From: Paragorgia papillata
Lineage: Eukaryota > Cnidaria > Anthozoa > Scleralcyonacea > Coralliidae
Length of the DNA stretch: 64,000 nt
Assembly: GCA_035771165.1 (NCBI GenBank)
Contig: JAWNZC010000232.1
Location: 1,976,001 to 2,040,000, forward strand
Direction of reading: 5' to 3'
The position numbers and the translations under genes are program-made. The notes beneath the pieces were generated by a model. That model searched no databases, was not told the origin of the DNA, and was given only the letters and a program-made list of their open reading frames with translations. Below are positions 54,053 to 64,000 of this stretch, piece by piece. The stretch's first letter is position 1, and every line of letters starts with the position of its first letter.

Positions 54053-54608
54053 AGAATGAGACTCTAATAACAGACACGTTACATGGACATGACGATCATG
54101 TATTTGAATATTGTTCCTGTTGTTTAGCCAGTTTGACTTTTAACCTTTGCTGCTGTAAAAATAATACTTATATAATTGTTAATGCTATATAAACTGCGTT
54201 GCATTTTAGTTCAATTATTGATGTATATTTCTGTTTTGTAAATACACAGGCAACTTTTCAAATCGTGGAATATTGATATTTTTTAATCTTTCTGATTTCA
54301 TGGAAACCTGAATTCACAGGGGGGGTCAAGGGGCCCCGCGCTGATAATATGCCACGGGCCCCGCGAACCGTTTATCCGGCCCTGAAGGTGTTCAGACGAT
54401 GCCGATAAAGGAATACTTTCGTTACGGTTTCATATCGTTATGGTTAACATTACGGTTTCATATCGTTACGGTTAACATTACGGTTTCAAATCGTTACGGT
54501 TAGCCTTACGGTTTCATGTCATTTCATGCCGGTATCGCGTGAACGCAAGGCCTAACCGTAACGATTTCGTTACGGTTTCATTTCGTACCGGCATCGTGTC
54601 AACGGGCT

Positions 54609-55221
54609 CTTAATCTTCTCCACGTAGCTGTTTATTGTTCGGCATAACTTCGGGACACCACTAAGTGTGATAATGCTACTGTCCCACCCCGGTCCAAACT
54701 TCCAGTTGCTGGTCGACAAAGGTCACATTCGGTGGTCCACTTAAATAGAGTTTTGGCAGGCAACTCTTCAAAATATTTTTGGTTCTTGTCCCCATGCCTT
54801 CAGAGTCGCCTGCAGAGAAGGCTATGTATATATACTTCACCAACAAAATCTATAATTGCGGCCTCATAACTTGCATTTTATAGAAAGAGAGTACATGGGT
54901 CTGGAACTAAGTGTGTTTCTTTGGTAGCTATAAAAAATGTTTTCCGTAAGGCAAATACCCAATTTCGAATTTATCTATCTTTGTTTTTGTTTCAGTCATA
55001 CTTTATAAAATATTAACACTTTAATATATCTCTACTTTAATATCTTTTTTTAGTAAAGGCTGTCATCTAGTTACGTCATCACGATGAAAATTCAAAGTCC
55101 TATTATATCTTCTACATAATGGTAATTAAAAAATAGTTAATTGATACTATATATTATACAAAACTTGGATTAAAAAAACAAATAACGCAGGTCATCATTT
55201 CCACAATTTAGGCACACTACC
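54609..55221. other. No gene seen
   Basis: The 19-base phrase GAGTTTTGGCAGGCAACTC near 54750-54768 is the reverse complement of one at about 46204-46222. Nothing else was recognised. Confidence 0.4.
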
Positions 55222-55448
55222 GGACCGATTACATGGAGATTTCCAGCCGGAGTTGAAATTTTAACCCGGTTAACCGGGCAAAAATTTTAACCCGGCCTTC
55301 TTATTGAATCCTAGTAATACGTACATGGGACAAATTTCAGCCCGGGCTCAAAGTTTAGCCCGGTTTGAAAGTTCAGCCGGGGTCGCGTTACCCGGGTTGG
55401 AATTTTCAGACCTGTCAACTGGGCTGAAATCGCCAATGTAATCGCTCA
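55222..55448. mobile_element. MITE with CGATTACAT ends and repeated AGCCCGG phrases
   Basis: CCGATTACATGGAGATTTCC at the left is inverted against GAAATCGCCAATGTAATCG at the right. The interior and the flank to about 55535 carry many copies, in both orientations, of TTTCAGCCCGGGCTGAAA-like phrases. It is noncoding. Confidence 0.7.
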
Positions 55449-55809
55449 AAATTTTCAGCCCAGGCTGAACTAAGCAAAAATTCTTCAATTTCCTCCGTGT
55501 ATATTAATTAAAATTTTGGTTTCAGCCCGGGCTGAAAGACTTCAAGAAAGAAACAGCAATAACAGCTCGGTTTAATAACACAAATGTTAAGCTAGTTTGC
55601 TTGTTCTACTTAAAAAGTTCAATGAAAATATTTTTCTTCGATCTGACACCAGACTAATATTAAAGTACACGGCTTTTTCATTTGTGTCTTCTTTGGCTAT
55701 CATAATGCAGAGGATCTCAAGATATTACTTGATTGGATAACAAAATTATGTGGTTTCTCTATCGTATATCAATTATCCTCCATGTGACAAATTGTGTTGC
55801 TTGCTTTCG
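55449..55809. other. No gene seen
   Basis: Further TTTCAGCCCGGGCTGAAAG near 55520-55540 suggests another fragment of the preceding element. The rest is AT-rich unique sequence. Confidence 0.4.
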
Positions 55810-56691
55810 TTAACCCTAACTAGACTGGGGGGAGGGACGGAAAGTGCCCGCGGCGAATTTGAAGCTTCGTAACTTTTGAGTATTTAAAATAAGTAAACGA
55901 AATTTTGTGACTTTTCATACCTAGTGTTGAGGAACACTTCCGTTTGTAAATTTTTTTTCACACTGATTAGTGTTGCCATACAACGACGTTTTTGATGACG
56001 TTTGTGGCAAAAAATTTGAAATTCTGGTTTAATTAAGTTTTTGGGGTTTTATATTCGTGTATTTGATTAACTTTAATATTCTTAATATAATTCCATGAAT
56101 TTTGTGTTGTTCAAGTTCGTCTAGTGACGGCACAATTCCAATATGGCGGAATTCAAGATGGCCGAACAATGACGTCATACACTGACGTCATCAATTGAAT
56201 ATTTACGATAAATTGCTTTTAAAGTTACAGATGCTCATAAAATATTTCAGATAATGCATAAAGATAGAAAATAGAAAAATAAAGCTTGATTAATGAATAT
56301 AACATTTACCTTCTTATCACAACGACGAGCATAAAACAAGAAATAAACCAAATTCTTCCTAAATTTTTAAGTTTTATAATTTTTTCATGTTTCTACTCAC
56401 TCGAACTACAGTAATAATAAAAAAATGGATTTGAGAGTTTTTCTTGTCTATTATTTGGCTGTATTTCACTTTGTTGTATTTTTCGGTATGACGTCACCAA
56501 TGACGTATAGATTCGTAACATCTGGGATGACACCAATCAAAAATTGAAATATTTTTGAATGTTCTATTGGCATAACAAGTTTCACTTCGATAGCGTAAAT
56601 ACTTTCTGAGATATTAACCGTGGGTACTTTAGCCGCCCCCCCCCCCCTAACCCCAGAAGACCAAAAAAAAGCCCAGTCTAGATACGGTTAA
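55810..56691 (-). mobile_element. TTAA-flanked nonautonomous element with G/C tracts, copy B
   Basis: TTAA at 55810 and 56688 flanks CCCTAACTAGACTGGGG and CCCAGTCTAGATACGG. The interior is the reverse complement of copy A through most of its length, including the paired GATGACGTC-like phrases near 56165-56190. The G/C tracts here are shorter (about 13 C near 56635). It is noncoding. Confidence 0.8.
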
Positions 56692-57265
56692 TAGCCACAT
56701 CAATTACTAAGAAGTTTGACGATGTAATATGGTGACATATAACTATGTCAAGTTATTTGTGTTGGATGAAATGGATACGCGCTTTTAAACTTAGAGGTCG
56801 GACACAGGCAATTCTACCCAAATTGCGTGGCTACTCTACACTTGACATAATTATATAATTATGCTCTACTTTCCATTTATACAGAAACGCGTTTTGTGAA
56901 ATTTTTCAAGAAATTGCGCAGAATAGCTGCGTCTAAGTTAGTTTTTCTTTAATAATCTCAAAATTGTTAGTTTCAAATAATTTTATTCAGACATCCAAAT
57001 TCAAAGTCATTGCAACAAGCGCTAATCGTCAACGGCAGCAGAGAATGCAAATAATTTTGGCTAGAGTTTTAAGTAATTTCTTAAAAAAATATGGAAATTA
57101 GGCAATGTAAAATAGAACAAATTTAAAGAAAATCTGGTACTATCTTTTTGAGTACAAAAGCTCGACCAACTTTTCAATCATTCATACAGTGCAATGTAGC
57201 AAACTTCTAAATTTAACGACGTAAAATTATTTATAATATTGTAAAAGTGTCACCATTTTCATCTT
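56692..57265. other. No gene seen
   Basis: This is AT-rich sequence with no motif, downstream on the minus strand of the possible exon at 57272-57525. Confidence 0.4.
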
Positions 57266-57271
57266 TCATAC

Positions 57272-57525
57272 CGTATATTCTTTCCAAACTCGAATGAGCG
57301 GCAGCTCAACCATTCGAAAAGACCAATCGAAAATCAAGTTAATATCTTGTTGCTGAAAATTCTTTCCTTTTTCAGTTTTACTGAAAACTAAGAATGACTG
57401 ACCACCGCAAAAAAACCAGAATAACTTGCATCCAATCCAGAATGTCATGCATTGGAATCTTTCCGCCATGATTTTCGGGATAACGGTCGAGAGGTATGCT
57501 GGTTGTGTTGTATAAATATCGTACC
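57272..57525 (-). CDS. Possible host exon, weakly MAM-domain-like
   Basis: An open frame on the minus strand is preceded by TTTTTTCTAG (a pyrimidine tract and AG acceptor) and followed by ACG-GTATGA, an acceptable donor. The 254-bp exon encodes AYLSTVIPKIMAERFQCMTF followed by W, then GGQSFLVFSKTEKGKNFQQQ and DINL. The order of C-x-T-F-W, then a Leu-Val-x-Ser-Lys phrase, Gly and Gln-Gln-x-x-Ile/Val-x-Leu resembles the middle of MAM extracellular adhesion domains. The similarity is partial and several expected Gly residues are missing. It may be a real exon, an exon of a dead gene, or chance. Confidence 0.35.
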
Positions 57526-58744
57526 CTAGAAAAAAAGAACGTTGTATAAAAAAATAGAACAAAAACACTATTTGCTCGTTATACTATAATGTTACTGTTG
57601 CCGATAATTTTGGAGCAGATCAAAAAAGGAATAGACATAAAGCATAATAATTTACAACATTGTATCATGGCGTAGAATGCTAAGTCACATCCGGGAACTT
57701 AATAGTATTTAACGGCAAGCAAGAGCCACAAAGTTTGACTGAATTTGGTTGTCGTAAATGCCCCGAAACGCCCGTAACCTGCAAGGGTTGACGTTTTTGT
57801 AATAGGTACCACCTGGAAATGAAAGTATAAATAAAACAAATTATGCGGCTAAGCTCAAGTGATTCGAAGACGGCGGACTTTTTGCGGTTTGTCAGGCCAG
57901 AAAACATGTTACGGTTTGACGCCATGTGTACGATCATCAGTGCATCGACGATCTTGAAACGCCAGCTATGAGTAAACAATGGTTGATTTTACGAAGGGTA
58001 CCACTTGGAATATATCGGGTTGTGATCTCTCTTGAAAGGCATAATAGTCTTTAATAGTAATCGAGAATGTAAGGTGTAGTTTCAAAAGAGTCCAAATGAG
58101 CACACGCTCTGCCCTGTCAACGCCATTCTGAATATGAGGTGCACTTCGAGGATTCTGTGAGGCGGCACACGAACACGCCAGTCAATCACAGAGGAGAATT
58201 AGCCAAACTATACAACTAACATACTCTCCCTCGGGAAATATTTTGACGACTGCTCAGCAACGGGCATTCTACGCCATGTGGCTATTAGCTATTGATTATA
58301 TCTGAACATCGTGCAAACTATAATACATGATTATTTGCTCTAAACAAATTATCACCAAATAAAATATATTCAAATGTTTCGGGCTACTGGCAAGCACGCG
58401 AGCCTGAAGCGAAGGCTGAATGTGGTGCACACTTAACACTGCATGGTGAGCATATTTACGATCACGACAGTTTGTCGACCACTGTTTAACTACAAAGTCA
58501 GCCAGTCACTTTCAAAATCTACAAACAACGTGCAAGAACACCTTGATCAAAAGGCAAAGCTGTTCAACTTTTTGACCAACTCCAAAAGCGAAAGGTGGAA
58601 AGAACTTACAACATGCCTCACGGCTAACAACCCACCGGAAGTATAAATATTAGCAGAAACAAAAAGTGCAAAAATTCAACATCGCGGTGTCTCCCAAAAA
58701 CAAAAAAAAAACACAAACAGACAAAAAATCCAAGCCGAAACCTA
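57526..58744. other. Possible minus-strand exon near 57680-57820, otherwise nothing recognised
   Basis: TTTCATTTCCAG at about 57825-57814 (minus) is a good acceptor shape, followed by a frame with GTTACGGGCGTTTCGGGG. It would be upstream of the exon at 57272-57525 if a host gene lies here. No motif supports the reading. The rest has no recognised feature. Confidence 0.25.
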
Positions 58745-61700
58745 CAATCTTGGACAATAATAGTTGTAACAGTCAACCCCTCCCCCCGATTCAATGTGTT
58801 ATATGAAACTCCAGTCCAACATTGTCTCATTTCGGTCAACATTGAATCGGGGGGAGGGGGTGTTACAACATTATTGTCCAAGATTGTCCTTGACTGATTT
58901 TTCTTAATATTGTATAAAATACAGCTAAGATATGATTTCAATTTGTAAATTAAAGTCAATAAACAAATTGTAAAATTTGAGACTGTTTCGTGCAATTAGT
59001 AGAGAGATATTTGCATTTAAAAATGTATAGATTGCGCTTTACTACGAGGCCCTTTCTTTGTTACTCAATAATATCTACGTCACTAGAACAGTATTGCGAG
59101 AGAAAGTGCATTCTGTCGATGGAAAAAAATGTAGGTTTTGATACTTGGATAACTGTTGAAAGAGAGATGTATTTATAATATTACTATTGTTTAGATATGA
59201 CGCTCATATTTCAGCCGTTGGTTGATATCTGAGCCCGCTTTAACTGAATCTATATCTGACGTTATGACGATTAGGGAAAAACAAGCACGGTGTGTTTCAT
59301 TTCATAATAGAACATTTTATTTAAGTTTAAAAATTATTTCCCCAGCTAATACCATCAATGAATTGTTAATGGGAGCATAATTGTTTTTATATTAAGATTA
59401 ATAGCTTCAAAAACTACAGAAGACCCGCTACCTTGTCGTTGGAAATTTGAGAAATTAACATATTGCGGCACGCGTTTTAGACGAAGCGAAATCTGGAAGA
59501 GGTTGAAATCATTCAATAAATAAATGTAAAGGTTAAGCCTCTTTTATAGAATGCTTGTAAAGCCACATTTATTCATATGTAGTTGGTTTAATTTCCCCTG
59601 CGCAATTATATACCGCCTTATGCAACGGTCTACCACGGTCTACCACTACAATATAACAAAATTAATATACATGTAATTCCCTTTGAAACCCATGGTAGAC
59701 CGTGGTAGACCGTGGTAGACCGTTGGATAAGGCAGTATAATTGCGCAGGGGAAATTAAACCAACTGCATATGAATAAATGTGGCTTTACAAGCATTCTAT
59801 AAAAGAGGCTTAAGCTTTACATTTATTTATTGAATGATTTCAACCTCTTCCAGATTTCGCTTCGCGTAAGACGCGTGACGCAATACGTTAATTTCTCAAA
59901 TTTCCAACGACAAGGTAGCGGGTCTTCTGTAGTTTTTGAAGGTATTAATCTTAATCTAAAAATAATTATGCACCCATTGACAATTCATTGATAGTATTAG
60001 CTGGGGAAATAATTTGTAAACTTAAATAAAATGTTCTATTATGAAATGAATTGAAATACACCGTGCTTGTTTTTCCCCAATCATCATAATGTCAGATATA
60101 GATTCAGTTAAAGCGGCTCAGATATCAATCACCCAACGGGAAATATGAGCGTCATATCTAAACAATAGTAATATTATAAATACATCTCTCTTTCAACAGT
60201 TATCCAAGTATCAAAACCTACATTTTTTTCCATCGACAGAATGCACTTTCTCTCGCAATACTGTTCTTGTGACGTAGATATTATTGCGTAACAAAGAAAG
60301 GGCCTCGTAGTAAAGCGCAATCTATACATTTTTAAATGCAAATATCTCTCTACTAATTGCACGAAACAGTCTCAAATTTTACAATTTGTTTATTGACTTT
60401 AATTTACAAATTTAAATCATATCTTAGCTGTATTTTATACAATATTAAGAAAAATCAGTCAAGGACAGATCTTGGACAATAATAGTTGTAACAGTCAACC
60501 CCTCCCCCGATTCAATGTTGTTATATGAAACTCCAGTCCAACATTGTCTCATTTGTATAAAATACAGCTAAGATATGATTTCAATTTGTAAATTAAAGTC
60601 AATAAACAAATTGTAAAATTTGAGACTGTTTCGTGCAATTAGTAGAGAGATATTTGCATTTAAAAATGTATAGATTGCGCTTTACTACGAGGCCCTTTCT
60701 TTGTTACTCAATAATATCTACGTCACTAGAACAGTATTGCGAGAGAAAGTGCATTCTGTCGATGGGAAAAAAAATGTAGGTTTTTGATACTTGGATAACT
60801 GTTGAAAAGAGAGATGTATTTATAATATTACTATTGTTTAGATATGACGCTCATATTTCAGCCGTTGGTTGATATCCTGAGCCCGCTTTAACTGAATCTA
60901 TATCTGACGTTATGACCGATTAGGGAAAAACAAGCACGGTGTGTTTCATTTCTTAATAGAACATTTTATTTAAGTTTATAAATTATTTCCCCCAGCTAAT
61001 ACCATCAATGAATTTTTAATGGGAGCATAATTGTTTTTATATTAAGATTAATAACTTCAAAAAAAACTACAGAAGACCCGCTACCTTGTCGTTGGAAATT
61101 TGAAGAAATTAACATATTGCGGCACGCGTTTTAGACGAAGCGAAATTCTGGAAGAGGTTGAAAATCATTCAATAAATAAATGTAAAGGTTAAGCCTCTTT
61201 TTATAGAATGCTTGTAAAGCCACATTTATTCATATGTAGTTGGTTTAATTTCCCCTGCGCAATTATATACCGCCTTATGCAAACGGTCTACCACTGTCTA
61301 CCCACTACAATATAACAAAATTAATATACATGTAATTCCCTTTGAAAACCCATGGTAGACCGTGGTAGACCGTGGTAGACCGTTTTGGATAAGGCAGTAT
61401 AATTGCGCAGGGGAAATTAAACCAACTGCATATGAATAAATGTGGCTTTACAAGCATTCTATAAAAGAGGCTTAAGCTTTACATTCATTTATTGAATGAT
61501 TTCAACCTCTTCCAGATTTCGCTTCGCGTAAGACGCGTGCCGCAATACGTTAATTTCTCAAATTTCCAACGACAAGGTAGCGGGTCTTCTGTAGTTTTTG
61601 AAGGTATTAATCTTAATCTAAAAATAATTATGCACTCGTTGACAATTCATTGATAGTATTAGCTGGGGAAATAATTTGTTAAAACTTAAATAAAATGTTT

Positions 61701-62298
61701 CTATTATGAAATGAATTGAAATACACCCGTGCTTGTTTTTCCCCAATCATCATAATGTCAGATATAGATTTCCAGTTAAAGCGGGCTAAAGATATCAAAT
61801 CACCCAACGGGAAATATGAGCGTCATATCTAAACAATAGTAATATTATAAATACATCTCTCTTTCAACAGTTATCCAAGTATCGAAACCTACATTTTTTT
61901 TTCCACGGACAGAATTGCACTTTCTCTCGTAATACTGTTCTAGTGGACGTAAGATATTATTGAGTTAACAAAGAAAGGGCATCGTAGTAGAGCGCAATCT
62001 ATACATTTTTAAACGCAAAATATCTTCTCTACTAATTGCACGAAACAGTCTCAAATTTCCCCAATTTGTTTTATTGACTTTAACTTGCAAATTGAAATCA
62101 TATTTTTGCTGTTATTTTTATACAATATTAAGAAAAAATCAGTCAAGGACAATCTTGGACAATAATAGTTGTAACAGTCAACCCCTCCCCCCGATTCAAT
62201 GTTGTTATATGAAACTCCAGTCCAAACATTGGTCTCATTTTCGGGTACAACATTGAATCGGGGGGAGGGGGTGTTACAACATTATTGTCCAAGATTGT
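58745..62298. repeat. Hairpin-palindrome array: H-P-H'-P-H, period about 1.7 kb
   Basis: Hairpins of about 142-149 bp lie at 58745-58886 and 62150-62298 (CAATCTTGGACAATAAT ... ATTATTGTCCAAGATTG, inner CCCCTCCCCCCGATTC and its complement). A truncated one is at 60466-60554. Between them are two copies of a 1.6-kb palindrome, 58887-60466 and about 60555-62149. The centres, near 59670 and 61340, hold repeated GGTAGACCGT phrases. The array is flanked by TA. The second copy differs from the first largely by added bases in homopolymers. No long ORF is present. The frame at 58990-59178 reappears inverted at 60362-60174. Confidence 0.9.
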
Positions 62299-63129
62299 AG
62301 CCTCGGCCTACCATAGGTAGCCCAAGTAAATATTGTAAATAGCACGAGGAATTTTGGGGTTTTATTGATGAGATATTACAGTAACATGAAAACCCCAAAA
62401 AGATCTCCTCTACAAAGTTTTAGGAAAATAGAAATTCAACAAAGAGGAAATTTCATCCTTTGTCATCATACCTCGTACCCAGTTTCTTGTCTCCCACTCC
62501 CTTGGACAGACCCTGGTAGGAGCTGGTCCCTTGTCATGTAAGCAAGAAAAAACTTACTAGGCGTGGGTAAAGTGCGTTAAAATAGGTAAATAATCACGCA
62601 CAAACTATTGGAACTTTTAATTAATTGTATTGTCACAACTGAGGAGGATGGTATTACTACTAAATCTGGCAAACCGAAGCCACGTACAAAGTTAATCAAT
62701 ATACATTTCTAACTTTGAACTGACCAATCATCTTCGATAGTTCTAAACTTGCAGAAAATTAAAATAAAGTTAAAAGATCTCTTAATTTTTTCACTTGTCG
62801 TAACTCATTTGTCGTCCCACTCAAAAACAGGTACTGCAGAACTGCTCGCACCAATTTGTGAATTAACATGGCATTATACCACAAAGATAATACCACAGAA
62901 CATCATTTGAACCGTCTTTACCTCTACTATTCAAATTTTAGGTTGATGGGTCTTGTCAGACAACCCATTTCGCAAATTATGCTAATTTATGCTAATTATT
63001 CTAAAAATATTATTATAATTTATAACAAAAAGGTAAATATGTAGACAATAAATTATTCTACCAAAAAATTTTGGTAGAAAAAAAATCAAGGCAATTACAG
63101 TAAAACGCAAAATATATTACTGTATTTTG

Positions 63130-63176
<47 letters not shown>

Positions 63177-64000
63177 GTGCCACAGAGCATAGTCTTCACT
63201 TATTTTGGAAATTTACAAATTAAAACAGAATTATACCACAAGATAAGACCACAATACACCATTATAATCGTTCTACTATTTATAATGTCAGCTATTATGA
63301 TTTTAGGTGGTTTGGCTGAATCTTTATTTCTGTCAGCCAAGAAAAGCCTCATAATTTTACACAACACTGTGCCATTTTGTCATCAGACAACTTTTATCAA
63401 ATACGACTACCTCATCTTTATTCTGTCATGTAATTATTGCGGAAAAAATTGCTTAAACTTACCTTAGGTAGTATTAAAGTACAAAATTCTGTCTGTTTAG
63501 TGCATTTCATTTGGATATTTCTGCCTTGACAAAACGCGACATTTCAGCCGCGGCCTCGCAGATTTTCCGCCATCTTGAAAATATCACTCGGGGATTGCCA
63601 TACTTTCATGCAATAGGCATGATAAGGTTTTTGTAAAGAGGGGATTCTTAGGGTCATTTTTAAGCCCAAAGGGATAAAATCGGAAAAAACTATATCGGAA
63701 CGATAAACGTCCGACAATTGTGTTGGTGAGATAACCTTTGAAATGCTCGATCGGTTTTTTTCATCACCTCGGTTCTCCTGTTCAAGCAGTCAATTGCTAT
63801 TTGGAGAATTATAAATTTTACTAGAAATACATGAATGCAACAACCCCTCCTCACCCGCTCTTATGTCATTATATGCATTTTTTGTAACCCCCCCCCCCCC
63901 CCCCCCTAATTTCTGTTTATTGTTGTATTTATAATGACACACCGACAGAACATACAAAGTCAGTATTAAAAGAAACCCAAAAAAAAACACGAGATGAACC
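62299..64000. other. No gene; poly-C tracts at 63135-63170 and 63888-63906
   Basis: A C36 tract and a C19 tract are present. Two diverged phrases, ATTATACCACAAAGATAATA near 62873 and ATTATACCACAAGATAAGAC near 63230, suggest an old tandem duplication of about 360 bp. The plus frame starting with a poly-Pro run comes from the C tract. No host gene or transposase was recognised. Confidence 0.5.

Larger units (their letters stand above)
49599..54384 (+). mobile_element. hAT DNA transposon with 8-bp target duplication
   Basis: The ends CAGTGCCGGATTAACC and GGTTTATCCGGCCCTG are inverted. Longer subterminal similarity includes GCCACGGGCCCCGCG on both sides. The flanking octamer AAGGTGTT occurs at 49591-49598 and 54385-54392, the hAT-type target duplication. 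The transposase region is at about 51350-54052. The left 1.7 kb is noncoding and holds A-rich tandem repeats (49720-50090) and a palindromic-motif cluster (50706-51020). Confidence 0.9.
49376..54608. mobile_element. MITE with ATGCCGGTACGAAA ends, split by a hAT transposon
   Basis: The left end CCGTTCACACAATGCCGG then TACGAAAT (49380 onward) is inverted against ATTTCGTA then CCGGCATCGTGTCAACGG (54580-54606). Without the 4.8-kb hAT insertion the element would be about 440 bp. The right part contains tandem phrases TTACGGTTTCATATCG and TTACGGTTAACA (54415-54530). It is noncoding. Confidence 0.75.

Noticed and set aside
63132..63467. Open frame beginning with a run of prolines
   Set aside because: The proline run is read from the C36 tract, and nothing downstream has a motif. 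It is a homopolymer artefact.

Overview
This window looks like repeat-rich, AT-rich DNA from an invertebrate animal. The evidence is eukaryotic throughout: metazoan-type splice donors, 5S-rRNA-derived SINEs, THAP-type exons, and BEL/Pao, Ty3/gypsy, DIRS-type, LINE, Penelope-like and hAT elements. My best guess is a cnidarian, possibly an anthozoan, but this is inferred from the repertoire and not proven. I found no intact host gene. Almost everything recognisable is a mobile element, usually decayed and often nested.

Layout. 1-1.92 kb: a large inverted repeat carrying an exon-like open frame. 2.1-4.9 kb: a 5S-derived SINE and a Penelope-like element (PLE) joined head-to-head with an inverted piece of its own 3' region. 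5-12.6 kb: no genes, only several unrelated palindromic (MITE-like) elements. 12.66-26.24 kb: one BEL/Pao retrotransposon with both LTRs and a 5-bp target duplication (CGCAG). Its 3' LTR has been split by a roughly 930-bp insertion and by a 5.7-kb DIRS-like tyrosine-recombinase element that keeps its complete A1...B1-A2-B2 split direct repeats.

26.3-28.8 kb: a minus-strand LINE with a MITE inside it. 29-32.1 kb: PLE debris, a second 5S SINE, AT microsatellites, one well-formed hammerhead ribozyme motif and several hammerhead-like palindromes. 33.1-40.9 kb: two minus-strand LINEs and the two halves of a Ty3/gypsy element; one LINE sits in the gypsy pol gene between RNase H and integrase. 41.3-44.6 kb: an inverted pair of THAP-domain exons, each ending in a good splice donor. 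44.78-46.15 kb: a tandem array of exactly 431 bp period. 47.9-56.7 kb: two inverted copies of a TTAA-flanked element with G/C tracts, bracketing a 4.8-kb hAT transposon that sits inside a smaller inverted-repeat element. 57.3 kb: a possible host exon. 58.7-62.3 kb: a tandemly repeated 1.6-kb palindrome bounded by hairpins.

The most unusual structure is shared by two unlinked loci, 44.78-46.15 and 58.75-62.30 kb. Each alternates a hairpin (H) with a spacer that is itself inverted at its ends: H-spacer-H-spacer-H. In both, H begins CAATCYTGGACAA, and each whole array is flanked by TA. No enzyme is encoded. This could be an undescribed mode of MITE amplification. However, the second half of the 58.7-kb locus shows many single-base homopolymer differences, so an assembly artefact must be ruled out first. 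The elements do not work together as a pathway; the window is best read as a layered record of insertions.
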